DNA from: Adiantum capillus-veneris
Taxonomy: Eukaryota > Streptophyta > Polypodiopsida > Polypodiales > Pteridaceae
Assembly: GCA_014529385.2 (NCBI GenBank)
Contig: CM043963.1
Coordinates: 4,935,501 to 4,995,500, forward strand
Reading direction: 5' to 3'
Length of the DNA: 60,000 nucleotides
The position numbers and the translations under genes are program-made. The notes under the pieces are model-generated. The model was not told where the DNA came from and did no database searches. It saw only the letters and a program-made list of their open reading frames with translations. Below are positions 9,908-21,511 of this stretch, piece after piece (the stretch's first letter is position 1; the number at the start of each line of letters is the position of its first letter).

Positions 9908-11157
9908 TTGACATTGGAAGGAACAGCCTTGAGTTGGTTCCAACCTCTAAATAGAGATGATTTTCCAAACATAGCACAACTCTTACAAGAGTTTGTAGAG
10001 TATTTATTGAAAAGGGGGATCAAGCACAACACAGTGTCCCAAATCTACGCTTTCAAACAAAAAATGAAGAAGAGAGTGAAGGAAGCTCTACTTCGCTTCA
10101 AGAAATACATTGAGAGATGTCCTGTGAGAGGGTTACCGCAAGATGAGAGATTAGCAGTTCTCTTCATTGAGGGCTTAAAAAATGAGATTCTAAAAAAGGA
10201 CCTACATTTGAAAGGATGGATGACATTTGAGCAAGTCACTAGAGAAGCTCTTTATCTAGTTGACAATTGTAAGGTATACGGAGAGGTGACTGAAGATACA
10301 GACAATGCAACTAGTAGTGCCTCATTTCTGAAGAGCAAACCCACAACAAAGCAAGATGTTCAAACTCCTTGGGAACCAATCATTGATCAAGTGGTTGAGG
10401 GGGTGATTAGAAGAATAAACCAAAGCTACAAACAAAATCTGAATGTACGACAGCCTTAATTGAAAAGATGTAATACTTGTGGAGGGGATCATCCCACTCC
10501 ATGGTGTAGCACTCAACCCAAGATGCAACAAATGCTAGGGCAACAACCCCATCTTCTGAATGATGGTAGAGTAGTAATAAACTACACTCAGCCAACACAT
10601 GTGCCACAACCTACAAGAAATCAGTACTCCATGGATGTGAATACGCCCATCTTCATAGCCAATCATGAACATGGTTCAAATAATATTCTTTCAAGGCAAG
10701 AACAACCATTGTTGGATCACTAGCTATGAAACAATAAGGTCTATGCTATGAGTGGGGAGGTGATCATTGGGCACAAAGTTGTCCAAACAAGGGTCCACAA
10801 ATAGAATTATTTGTGTTCCATGAACGTTGTGGGATAGACCATCCATGCCAACACTGTGCTAAAAATCCAAACTACAAGGGAAAAGCAATAATGAACGTTG
10901 TAGGCGTAATGCCTTATTCAAGCGGATCAGAGGTAGAACCTGCCATTCCTTTAAACGAGATGACTCGAGCTCAAGCTCAAGAAGTTGCCAAAAACGAACC
11001 AGCTGAGGAAGCCACATTGCCTGTTCAAACAGAAATTGAGAACATATCGGTGAGAACAGGAAGAAAATCGTGGAAAGCCAAATGGGATAAAATGAAAGCA
11101 AAGAGGCTGCAAGAGAAAGCTGCTTTGGAAACTGAACTGAATCAAACAAAAGAATAG
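9908..11157 (+). pseudogene. Decayed retrotransposon gag with cysteine-rich knuckles
   Basis: The block 9908-10459 is a capsid-like domain: it begins LEGTALSWFQPLNRDDFPNI and contains KHNTVSQIYAFKQKMKKRVK and ERLAVLFIEGLK, as in plant Ty3 gag proteins. A TAA stop follows, then the frame continues (10460-10723) with a C-x2-C-x3-H-x4-C knuckle (CNTCGGDHPTPWC). A second, damaged knuckle (CYEWGGDHWAQSC, W replacing the second C) sits near 10750 in another frame, and a third (CGIDHPCQHC) near 10830, followed by a charged tail to 11157. The stops and frame changes show a dead copy. No protease, integrase or reverse transcriptase follows, so this was either non-autonomous or lost its 3' half. Confidence 0.7.
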
Positions 11158-11439
11158 CTTAGACAAGACCAAGAAACCAAGAAAAACGCAAAGGGACCTA
11201 AGGAGTCAAAAACTAACTCGGGAGGTTCAGTCTTGGTTGACAAAGTCTTTGAACCTTTGGATGCAATCTTGAAAGCTTATGCACTTGAAACAGCACTCAA
11301 GACAGTCTCAAGACCAGGACACGGGAACTTTGTCTTGTATCTTGGTTTCCAGAAGGTATTTGGAGCTCAAACTTGAGATTTGGGATGTACTCAAGTATGT
11401 CTACAAGATCATCAAGTCAGATACCCCCACTATGCTCAG

Positions 11440-13274
11440 GTACATGGATCACTATCTATGTTCCTCTGTCAAAAATTTTTCTCCAAATTTTGACTATGTG
11501 TAGACAAGGTCATATGCAGGCTGTATACCAATTTTCATCAAATTTTGAGGTGGAGGTACCGTGATCCATGTTCAACCACATTTGGACTTGATCTCTTGGT
11601 AGCTTGTTGCACTCTATGTCCACAAGCTAAATCTCAAATCTTTTTGGATTTGGACTTGGTTTGATAGGTCAAATAGCCAACACTAGGTCTGCACTGCGGT
11701 TATCAGTCTGTCACCTATTTTGCTCCCTTTTGACCCAAATTTACTCACTTTTTTCCAAAACTGGACTTGAGAATATGTTTCCTTGTGTATGCAATATTGA
11801 TCTGGAAAGTTTTAGGTCAAGCTGTCACTATGGGTACATGGATCGCGATCCATGTTTGGAGCCCAAATTGACTTCTCTTGGTACTATCATATTCAACATG
11901 ATTAGGAGGTCCTATGATATCAATTTTTTTGAAAATTGACCTCTGCATTGAAAGTTAGGTCAGTTTTGGCACTTTGTCATAGTACTTTGCAGTTCTAGGC
12001 TTTTGGTTTGGTTTTTTATGTCCAAATTCAGTTTTGAAAAGACCATTAGACTCCTTGTGATGTCCTCTAGCTATGGTGCAAATATAGTATCAGTCTGTGG
12101 CAAAGGAACATGGACCACGATCCATGTACCTATGTGTCAGATTGCACTGAAACTGGGCACATAGCTTGCCCTTCGTCTCCTGATGCTAGCTATGTGGTTT
12201 TTGTGAATTTTGGACTTGTTTAGGCTAGGCAAAAGTCAATTCACAGGTCTATTTTAGGGTTTTCACCTTGAATTATTTTTGGCACTTTTGATGAGTTTTT
12301 TGGACTTTTTTGACAAAATTTCTTTGGGGACTTTTGTTCACAATGGCCTCTACTACAAGCTGGAAAAGTTTTAGTCCAAAAATTTCTCAAGGGTACATGG
12401 ATTGCGATCCATGTTCCACCACTTTTGGATCTGATTCTTTGGTGTGCTGATAGCTTATGATGTTTGTAGCTTTCTCACCAAGAATTTTTGGATTTGGATC
12501 AATTTTGCCCAACCAAAACCGACTTCTACTAAAGTCTGCTGTGACATTTTGACAATGTTCTGTTTTTGACTCTTTTGACCACTTTTTGCAACTTTTTTGC
12601 ATATGGTTCTTTTGGGAAAAGTGTTTGTCTATGTCTCAACTATCCACTGCTCAAATCTCAACCAAAAAAAAATTAAAAAAATTCATGAGGTACATGGATC
12701 GCGATCCATGTTTGACCTCATTTTGACATGAAACTTGGTCAGCTTGTAGTTCATGTTATGGTGATACTCTTCCCCAAATCTTTTTGAATCTAGACAAATT
12801 TTTCCTTGTCAAAAGTGAGTTTTTATGTCTGCCCTGCGGTTTTTGACTAGTTTCTGTATTTGGCTACTTTGACCAACTTTTTTTAATTTTTTGAGATGGA
12901 CCCTTTTGGCAAAGTTGTTCCACTAGTTATCAGGGATGCTTGTCAAATATCAATCCCAAATGCCAAAAAGGTACATGGATCACGATCCATGTTTGGCAAC
13001 ATTTTTTCATGAATTTTGTTCTGCTGGTTCTTTATCCCCTGTAGAAGCCAAAATCTTATCCCTTTTTGAATTTGGATCTCAGAAAGTTGAGAAATCCCAA
13101 ATTTTGTGTCTTCACTACCTGTTTTGTTGTTTTTGCCCTAATAGTCAATTCTAATGTAATTTTTGAGTTTTTTTTCAAGAAAACTTGATCAGAGCAGTTT
13201 CCCACTGATGCACAATGTAAATGGTCACTTTTTCCAAAAAATGGTCTCTGGGGTACATGGATCGCGATCCATGA
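11440..13274. repeat. Diverged ~280-bp tandem repeats, each with a 20-bp palindrome
   Basis: The palindrome ACATGGATCGCGATCCATGT occurs perfectly or nearly so at 11836, 12108, 12395, 12692, 12973 and 13255, i.e. 272, 287, 297, 281 and 282 bp apart. A weaker copy is at 11442 and a half-copy (GTGATCCATG) at 11561. Between the palindromes the sequence is diverged but shares short blocks in the same order, such as a WTTTTTGRATTTGGATC-like block about 75 bp after each palindrome and T-rich TTTGACC/TTTTTGCA runs. The palindromes are far better conserved than the intervening sequence. No ORF covers the region. Confidence 0.85.
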
Positions 13275-13795
13275 TCCGCCACAGATTCTGGCCAAACTTT
13301 TTAGATTGCTTCTAGCGAGTTTGTTGATGCCCTTGATCCATAAATTTTTGAATTTAGATCACTTTTGAGGTCTCTACCATCAAATTTTCAGAATTTCAGA
13401 GTTATGGTCATTTTGGCCAAAATATGGTTTTCACCCTTTTTTTCCTCAATCTTTTAGCCCAAATTTGATGGTGGTAGCTTCTACTTACCCTACTCCTAAG
13501 TACTGAAATGAAACATGAAATAAAAACAAACACAGTGGTACAAAATAAAGTCGAAACGGAAAATAGAACAGCACTAATGAGAAAATCGAAGAATGAAATG
13601 CTTTTGGTTATCTCACTCACAACCCTCTTTACTTCTCAAGAATAGATCTAGCAGGTCCTCGACTTCTAGACTGTACTAAGCACTAAACCCCGTGTCTAGT
13701 TGCTTCACTACTAAAGTTTAAATGGAATGGAAGGCAAATCTTTGGAAAAGAACGTTCTAAATATGCACTAGATCACTCACCATCTAAGGATCATA
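13275..13795. other. Non-coding leader between palindrome array and PBS
   Basis: On the minus strand this lies directly downstream of the tRNA-Asp PBS and would be the untranslated leader of that LTR element. No ORF of note. Confidence 0.45.
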
Positions 13796-13813
13796 TCCCC
13801 GGCAATGGCACCA
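13796..13813 (-). other. Primer-binding site matching tRNA-Asp
   Basis: The minus strand reads TGGTGCCATTGCCGGGGA, which matches the 3' end of plant tRNA-Asp (known PBS form TGGCGCCGTTGCCGGGGA) with two differences. It abuts the LTR that begins at 13815. Confidence 0.75.
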
Positions 13814-13814
13814 A

Positions 13815-14734
13815 TGTTAGCGGGTCGCCACGAACGGACGTCTGCAACATAGTTTTTTGGTACTAACATAATGTCAATACTCACGGAAGTGACTTGGATG
13901 GGGCACGGAGACTCTTTGAGATTGTCAATCTCAAGAAGGGAACCTTAACAAGCAAACACACTAGCTCAACAAGCAAACCAACACTCAAAGATCAAGGAAA
14001 TCTGCCTATGTCCTTTCACACAACTCTAGGTCATCAGGCCATTTCGGCACTCAACGAACTCGAAATGCAATGAAACTTTAGGAGGAGATTAAGGACACCT
14101 AGGGGCACTATCCTAGCAAATCCAGTCTCAATCCGACAAGGTACCAAAATCACGATCCATCACAAATTAGATCCTGAAACTGCAACAAATCTGTCCAGAA
14201 AGGTCGCCCTATGGTCTAGGAAAACTCTCCTATGGTCAAAACTATAAACAATGATTTAAGCACTCAAATCTGCATTTACAGCTCACAGACACGTAGTCGC
14301 AAACCTCAACAAGACTGACAATGCTTACACTTGAAATAAAGAGCAAAGAGAGAGGAACACAATGCAAGTTTCAGAATTGAAAACTGATTACCCATTCATT
14401 AACTGCGATGATTACAAGTTGGAGCAGCTCGTAGCTTGAGTGTACGTTTTATAGAGCTCTCTTCTTCTCTAAAGATAAGCCTTCTTTCACATTAAGGTTA
14501 TTGACCTTTATACCTAGGGATTTCTAAATGGCCAGTGGACGACTCACACGAACCTTTACAAATATCATTAGAGCATTACAGCTCAGGGAATTGATCCACT
14601 AATTTGGAATCAGGATTTACACAGAGTATTACTACACTAGCTCGGCAAAATAATAGACTACAAATGTGGTGTCCAGCTACATGTCCAACCAGTTGGGCGC
14701 CCATTTGATCTGTCCTCAAACAGTTAGCCCTAGA
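13815..14734 (-). repeat. LTR of a tRNA-Asp-primed element (outer end unresolved)
   Basis: Plus-strand sequence begins TGTTAGCGGGTCGCC right after the PBS, so the minus-strand LTR ends in ...CGCTAACA. A minus-strand TATA box (CTATAAAACG, about 14447-14454) lies where an LTR promoter is expected. It contains a half copy of the palindrome motif (CACGATCCAT near 14151). The right side is cut by copia copy A at 14735, so the full length is not known. Confidence 0.6.
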
Positions 14735-14963
14735 TGTTGGAATTAAGGTTGCAAGAAAACACACACAGCTTGGAGAAGATGAAGGAAGCTCAAGGCACAC
14801 AACAGAGAGTATATTACTTAGTGTGCAATGGAAAGATTAGTTAGCCCTAGAGTGATGGACACATATACAATGCACGGGGGGGAAAACCTCCTAGTGAGGG
14901 AAAAAATGCCCCACCAGTCCTAAGTGTGTTCACACATATCACTACCACATGTATATGGTAACA
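14735..14963 (-). repeat. 3' LTR of copia copy A
   Basis: Plus-strand TGTTGGAATT...GGTAACA, about 229 bp; homologous to all other copia LTRs here. Confidence 0.9.
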
Positions 14964-15187
14964 AATCCTCCCCGGGAGTGATGCAATGAATGAGAGCTGG
15001 CACCTACAGTATAGAGAAGTGCCATGCCCTAAGGACATGATCAATCCACAAAGGGGAGTAAGCCCAAAGCTTGGGGAAAGCTTCAATCTTCTTGCAAGAC
15101 AATGCCTTTGAAAAGATCTGCAAGGTTGTCCTATGTTGGCACATAAGGTAGGTTGATCTCTCCTGCTGAGAGCCTTTCCCTGACTTA

Positions 15188-18100
15188 GTGTTAATGCACC
15201 TCAATGTATTTTGTGCGAGCATGAAAAATTGGGTTTCTCACAACTGCCAATGCGCTCTGATTCTCAGTGTAGATAGTGTTGGCAATGTTCTTGCCAACAC
15301 CCATATCATTCATAAGTCGTTTGAGCCATACACATTCAACCATAGCTGTGAATACTTCTATGTACTCAGCCTCACAACTGGAAGTGGAACCATGATATGC
15401 ATGAGTTTCCAAGCATGAAACAAAAATCACTTGTGGACACTCGTGTGTCAAAACAACCAGCCTAATCTGAGTCCGAAAAAGCATGTAAACCTGGCAGCAA
15501 TGATCTCCCCTTGAGATAAAACAAGCCAAGATGTTAAGTGTCACTCAAGTAGCAAAAAATACTCTTGACAGTCTCCCAATGCTTAGACCCTGGGCTATGC
15601 ATAAATCTGATGACCTGTGAGACTGCAAACTGAATATTTGGCCTTGTGTTGCATACATAAATGTGGCAGCCAACATTTGTTTGGTAAAGAGTGGCATCAA
15701 CAGGATCATCAGCATCACGGAGACTCAACTTCAAACCTGTTTCTATGTAAGTGACAATAAGTTTGCAATCCTCAAGCTTAAAAAAATATAGCAATGTCTC
15801 TATGTAACGTTTTTGACACAAGGAAACACCACCATCACACTGCTTAAACTGTATACCCAAGTAATGATGCAACAACCCCAAATATTTCATCTTGAAAGTA
15901 GCATTCAAATCAGCCTTAAATTCAGCAATATGTCTCTCATTTGGTCCAGTGATCACCAAATCATCCACATAAAGAGCCATAATGAGAAGTACATCACCCA
16001 CACGCTTTACATACAATGTGCTTTTTGTTGGGCTGTTACAAAATCCTTGTTTGACCAAATGAGTGTCAGCTTTCTCATACCAAGCACGAGGAGATTGCTT
16101 CAACCCATACAAAGCTTTCTTAAATCTACACACTTTATCCTCTTGTCCCTTCTTAACGAAACTATGAGGCTGCGTTACATAAACTTCCTCAAATATGTCA
16201 CCATTGAAGAAAGTAGTAACAATGTCTGATTGATGTAGATCCCAACCAAAATGAGATGCCAATGCACATAGAAAACTCACAGTATTCACATGACAAGTGG
16301 GAGAAAAAGTCTTTTCATAATCTATGCCTTTTTGTTGTGCATAACCCTTTACAAAAAGTCGAGCCTTATAGCGATCAATCTCACCATTCAGCTTGCGTTT
16401 CAACTTGTAAACCCACTTCGTACCAATGGCCTTTTTTCTAGGAGGCAAATCACATAAAGTCCATGTATGATTTTCTAGAAGTGCATCAAATTTTGATTGC
16501 ATGGCCATACATGGTGCCATTTTTGTAAGTTACCTATTTTTCCTTTTAGCAACACCATTTTTTTGAGGCATATAAGGCACTATCCATTGTTTTTTATCCC
16601 ATGACTAGCCAAAAATGCATTAAATTCATGAGACATATACTCCCCTCCTCGATTGGAATGGAGGGTTCCCATAGTACATTTTGAGACATAGCCAAAAATT
16701 TCTTGAAGCACAAAAACACTTCGGACTTAGCTTTAAGCGAATATATCAATGCATGCTTGGCGTAATCATCAACGAAAGTCACCAAGTACAGGTAATTGCC
16801 CAAGGACGGAGTTTGCATGGGCCCACAAACATCACTATGCACAAGTTGTAATTTGCATGTGGCCCTAACTAAACCATACTTTGGAAACTTAGAATGTTGC
16901 ATTTTACCCAAAATACAGCCTTCACAAACCGATAGGTGCTTCAAGAGGCTGCAAAGAAGCAACCATATCATATTTTTGCAAACGCAACAAACTGGCAAAA
17001 TTTAGATGTCCAAAATGTGCATGCCAAAGTTCTACATCTGAAATAGCCTTAGAATCTACAACTGCAGTTGCAAAATTTTTCCCACACTTGTCATACAAAG
17101 TGAGCTTATATAGCCCATGGCATAAAATGCCAGATGCAACAATTTCATCACCAAAGCTGAGATCATGTAGTGTACATCTATCATCCACAAATTTGACTAC
17201 AAGACCAAGTCTAGCAAGTGTAGATGTAGACCGAAGATTCTTCTTGATCCCACGTATATACAATGCATCAACAAGTGTGAAAGAACTACCATTTACAGTA
17301 GTACGCACAATCTTTCCAACTCCCTTGACCAGATAAGAGGAATTGTTGGCACAAGTGACTGAATTCCCATGAGGGACATCCTTGAGAGAGGAAAACAAGT
17401 CGATGAGAGGTAATGTGCTTTGTAGCACCACTATCAAGTTACCACACTTGAGCATCTGCAAAAACTGACAAACATGCATCATGGACATTAGGATCATAAG
17501 TGCACTCTGCACTAAAAGCCCATTTTGCATCAACATCAGCATCACAGTCTTCTTTCACAAAAGACTCAACAATAGCTGCATTTGTAATGAAACTAGCCTC
17601 CTTTTTCTTAGCCTCTTTGGCCTTCAATTTAGGACACTGGTTGATCAAATGATCATTAGCTTTACAATAATGGCAACACATCTTCTTTTTGCCCTTATCA
17701 CCAAAATTTCCATAAGAGAAGTGGCTACATTTCTGTTACCACCTTTTCTTTGAGCAGCACTAAAGGCATGTTCAACTGCAAAATGTCTTGTCCTCTTTTT
17801 TCTAAATTGACTCTTGCAACAACAATGTGCATAATCCATCAAACTTGACAACTTCAGGACTTCCTTGGGTCATAAGTCTCCAAGTACTAGCAAAAATCTG
17901 GTAAGAATCTGGCAAGGCATCAATAATAGTCTGCACAACGGAACTGTCTAAAACGACTTCACATGCAGAAATAAGTTTCTCATTGATATTCTTGACACCA
18001 GCAAGAAAAGTTTCCATGTCATCTTCCTCATGCATAATCTTCGACTCCAGCTCTTTACGCAGCAATGCAATTTTTGTCTCATTGTGACTTGCATAAAGAC

Positions 18101-18428
18101 CAGCCAGAATATCCCAAGCTTGTTTTGCAAATTTTTCTGAACGAATGTAGGGAGTAGTAGTGCGCTTCACAGACAATCCAATCAATGCATGAGCTTGCTC
18201 TGCCATAGGAAAAATAACTCTAATAGTAGTAGCAATCCTTACAGCAAGACCTGTAGCATCCTCAACATCTCATGTATCCTCAGAAATATCAATGTTCTGC
18301 ACAATGTTCCAAGAGACCTTTGACACAAGGACATGTTACATCATGTAAGACCACATAGGGTAATTGTCCTCATCCAAACTATCATCAGCAGCAAACATCT
18401 TGAACACATTTGTGTTGTTGTCAGCCAT
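15188..18428 (-). pseudogene. Copia copy A gag-pol polyprotein, broken
   Basis: Reading from 18428 leftwards: a gag fragment (QAHALIGLSVKRTTTPYIRS, block 17802-18206), a CHYCKAN knuckle (17439-17681), GAG-pre-integrase (LWHAHFGHLNFASLLRLQK, 16922-17545), a fragment of integrase core (LVHSDVCGPMQTPSLGNYL, 16594-16998), reverse transcriptase (15534-16520, with an intact LYVDDLVITGP catalytic motif) and RNase H (15191-15544, YTENQSALAVVRNP). At least six stops or frame changes separate the blocks, and integrase has lost its C-terminal half between about 16520 and 16600. These enzymes would cut, copy and insert the element; this copy cannot make them as one protein. Confidence 0.85.
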
Positions 18429-18781
18429 GGTAAGTGTTGCACCTAATGTGAAAAATGCCAGAAAAAGAGGAGAAACAAAGTGGGAGGAACACATGTTATA
18501 TAAAACAAACCGTAGAAGACTGTACGAGACCTGTTATGCAAAAAATGGCTCCGACAAAAAAATTGCACAAAATGACGAAATAGCATGTGTAGTACTAGTA
18601 GCCTGTAGTGGAAATAAAGGCTGAAATGAGCCCGAATCAAAAATCTGAGCAAACCAAGCTCTACGAGTACTCCTAAAATATTTGTAGACCTGCAAACGCT
18701 CACCAAAGCTCACAAAAATTAGAGAAAGTGAGAAGGCATTTGCTAGAGCTGAAAGCGACTAAGCCCGAGAGGATGCAACCT

Positions 18782-18793
18782 GCTCTGATACCA
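18782..18793 (-). other. tRNA-iMet primer-binding site, copia copy A
   Basis: Minus strand TGGTATCAGAGC, two bases inside the 5' LTR, as in most plant copia elements. Confidence 0.9.
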
Positions 18794-18795
18794 AT

Positions 18796-19024
18796 CGTTG
18801 GAATCAGGGTTGCAAGAAAAAACACACAGCTTGGAGACGACAAAGGAAGACAAAGGCATACAACAGCGAGTATATTACTTAGTGTGCAATGGAAATATTA
18901 GTTAGCCCTAGAGTGATGAGCATATATACAATGCACGAGGAAAAAAACCTCCTAGTCAGGGAAAAAATGCCCCAACGGTCCTAAGTGTGTTTATACACAT
19001 CACTATCACATGTATATGGTATCA
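18796..19024 (-). repeat. 5' LTR of copia copy A
   Basis: Homologous to 14735-14963, with degenerate terminal bases (CGTTGG instead of TGTTGG and ATCA instead of AACA). Confidence 0.9.
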
Positions 19025-19192
19025 TACACAAAATGATATGTGGGAAAGACTGGGAGTAAAATAGTTGGATTAAAAGGGGTTGTGGCCTTTTGATCAAAAT
19101 TCTAAGTATTGAAATAGCTATTCAAAAGTGTTTTCAAAAAAATTGGGGTATACAATAACCTTATCTAGAACCTACAAAAATTATCTTGTATC

Positions 19193-19420
19193 TGTTGAAT
19201 TAGGATTGCAAGAAACCACATACAACTTGGAGAAGACAAAGGAAGCTAAAGGCACACAATAGAGAGTGTATTACTTAGTGTGCAATGGAAAGAAAGATAG
19301 ACCTAGAATGAACGGGTGTATATACAATGCACGGGGGAAAAAAACCTCCTAAAGAGGGAAGAAATTCCTTGATGGTCCTAGTGTGTTCACACACATCACT
19401 ACCACATTTATATGGTAGCA
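19193..19420 (-). repeat. 3' LTR of copia copy B
   Basis: Starts TGTTGAATTAGG and ends ATGGTAGCA; about 228 bp. Confidence 0.9.
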
Positions 19421-19495
19421 AATCCCTTCTGGAGTGATGCAATGAATGAGAGCTCGCACATGAGTAAAGGGAAGTGTCATGCCCTGAGGACATGA

Positions 19496-21205
19496 TCAGT
19501 CCACAAAGGGGAGTAAGCCCAAAGCTTTGCAAAAAGCTTCGAACTTCTCATGAGACAATGCCTTTGTGGAAAGATCTGCAAGGTCGTCATGTGTTGGCAC
19601 ATAAGCCAAGTTGATCTCTCCTGCTAAGAGCCTCTCCCTGACATAGTGGTAATGCACCTCAATGTGCTTTGTGCGAGTATGGAAAACTAGGTTCCTCGCC
19701 AGTGTAGATAGTGTTGGCAGTTTCCTTTCCAACACCCAAATTAGCCATAAGGCGTCTGAGCCATACACACTCAACCGTAGCTGTGAAGACTGCCCTATAC
19801 TCAGCCTCACAACTAGAAGTAGCCACAGTAGGTTGCTTCTTTCTCAAGCATGATATAAATGAACTGCCAATCATGAAACAAAAACCACTTGTGGACACTC
19901 GCATTTCAAAACAACCATCCCAATCTGAGTCTAAAAAAGCATGTAAGTCTAGCAGCAATGATCGCCCCTTGGGATAAAACAAGCCAAGATGTAAAGTGCC
20001 ACTCAAGTAGCAAAAAATCCTCTTGACAACATGCCAATGCTTAGACCCTGGGCTATGCATAAATCTGATGACATGTGAGACTGCAAACTGAATATCTGGC
20101 CTTCTGCTGCATACACAAATGAGACAATTAATAGTAGTTTGATAAAGAGTGACATCAGCAGGATCACCAGCATCATGTAGACTCAATTTCAAACCTGTTA
20201 CCATGGGAGTGGTAATAGATTTGCAATCCTCAAGTCTAAACTTACATAGCAATGTCTCTATGTAACTTTTTTGACACAAGGCAATACCACCATCACCCTG
20301 CTTAAATTGCATGCCCAAGTAATGATGCAACAACCCCAAATCTTTTATCTTGAAAGTAGCATTCAAATCGGCCTTAAATTCAGCAATATGTGCCTCATTG
20401 GGCTTGACATACAATGTGCTTTTTGTTGGACTGTTACAAAAGCCTCGTTTGACCAAATGAGTGTCAGCCTTCTCATACCAAGCACGAGGAGATTGCTTCA
20501 ACCCATACAAACCTTTGTTACATTTGCACACCTTATCCTCTTGTCCTTTCTTGATAAAACTGCGAGGCTGCATTACATAAAATTCCTCAAATATGTCACC
20601 ATTCAAGAAAGCAGTAACCATGTATGATTGATGTACATCCCAACCAAAAAGAGCATGTGTCATTTTCTGTAAGTGCATCATATTCTGATTGCATGGTAGC
20701 CATCCAATTTTTTGAATTCTGTGCTTCATCAAAAGACAGAGGTTCCTCAACATCATCTAAGCTAGACATAGCCAAATCATAACAATCTGATGCATAAGAT
20801 GCATGGAGAGAGCCTGAACCAGTACAACTAGACAAAGGTGCATCCAACTTACTGTCACGCAATGTATGCACCAACCATTTTGGCATACCTCTAGCCTGCA
20901 CATTTTCAGCGCTTACCTCATCAAGTACATCAACATCAGTAACAGGCTGGTCTGTAACATTTTCAGAAACCCCCATAGGCTGTACATTTGCCGCATTGGA
21001 ATTTACATTCGTATTTCCACCATTGAAAAGAGGAAACAAAGTGACATAAATGTCCTATGAGCTTACATTACTATCTCTAGTACATGACATCAAGGACTGA
21101 ACAAAATCTTCCACAAATACAACATCACGTGAAACCAGAATATGCTTTGTTTGTGGATGATACAACCTATAACCTTTGCTTTCAGCACTATAACCAACAA
21201 AAATA
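19496..21205 (-). pseudogene. Copia copy B pol, 3' half (RT and RNase H), with RT deletions
   Basis: Contains the linker (20596-21039), RT (19659-20756: FGWDVHQSYMVTAFLNGDIF, KGLYGLKQSPRAWYEKADTH) and RNase H (19496-19810). Compared with copies C and D, two RT parts are missing. The segment from the conserved ENDTW to just before FGWDVHQS is deleted at about 20655. A second deletion at about 20405 joins STLYVK directly to PNEAHIAEFK, removing the YVDD catalytic motif and about 28 residues. Without YVDD the polymerase cannot work, so this copy could only have moved using enzymes from elsewhere, or was damaged after insertion. Confidence 0.88.
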
Positions 21206-21210
21206 CATTT
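21206..21210. repeat. Target-site duplication of copy C (left)
   Basis: CATTT, repeated at 26394-26398. Confidence 0.95.
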
Positions 21211-21436
21211 TGTTGGAATTAGGGTTGTAGAGAACACACACAACTTGGAGAAGACGAAGGAAGCTCAAGGCACACAATAGAGAGTGTATGACTTAGTGTG
21301 CAATGGAAAGATAGATAGCCCTATAGTGATGGGCGTATATACAATGCATGGGGGAAAAAACCTCCTAAAGAGGGAAAAAATGCCCCGGCGGTCCTAGTGC
21401 GTTCATACACATCACTACCACATGTATATGGTAACA
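21211..21436 (-). repeat. 3' LTR of copia copy C
   Basis: TGTTGG...GGTAACA, 226 bp, next to a purine-rich PPT on the minus strand (CCAGGAGGGATT). Confidence 0.95.
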
Positions 21437-21511
21437 AATCCCTCCTGGAGTGATGCGGTGAACGAGAGCTGGCACATGAGTAAAGGGAAGTGCCATGCCC
21501 TGAGGACAGGA

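Larger units (their letters stand above)
14735..19024 (-). mobile_element. Ty1/copia retrotransposon copy A (decayed)
   Basis: Bounded by LTRs at 14735-14963 and 18796-19024 of the family shared by copies A-E. A minus-strand initiator-tRNA-Met PBS (TGGTATCAGAGC) at 18782-18793 and a gag start at about 18428 fix the orientation. I see no matching 5-bp target-site duplication (CTAGA on the left, TACAC on the right), so the ends may have recombined or the outer flank is rearranged. The copy is shorter than C by about 0.9 kb because of internal deletions. Confidence 0.9.

Noticed and set aside
11440-13274. rDNA intergenic spacer repeats
   Set aside because: No rRNA sequence anywhere in the window; the flanks are LTR-element sequence.
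15813-16229. Plus-strand ORFs antisense to copia RT, recurring in copies A-D
   Set aside because: Mirror frames of the conserved RT coding strand; they vary as the sense frame does.
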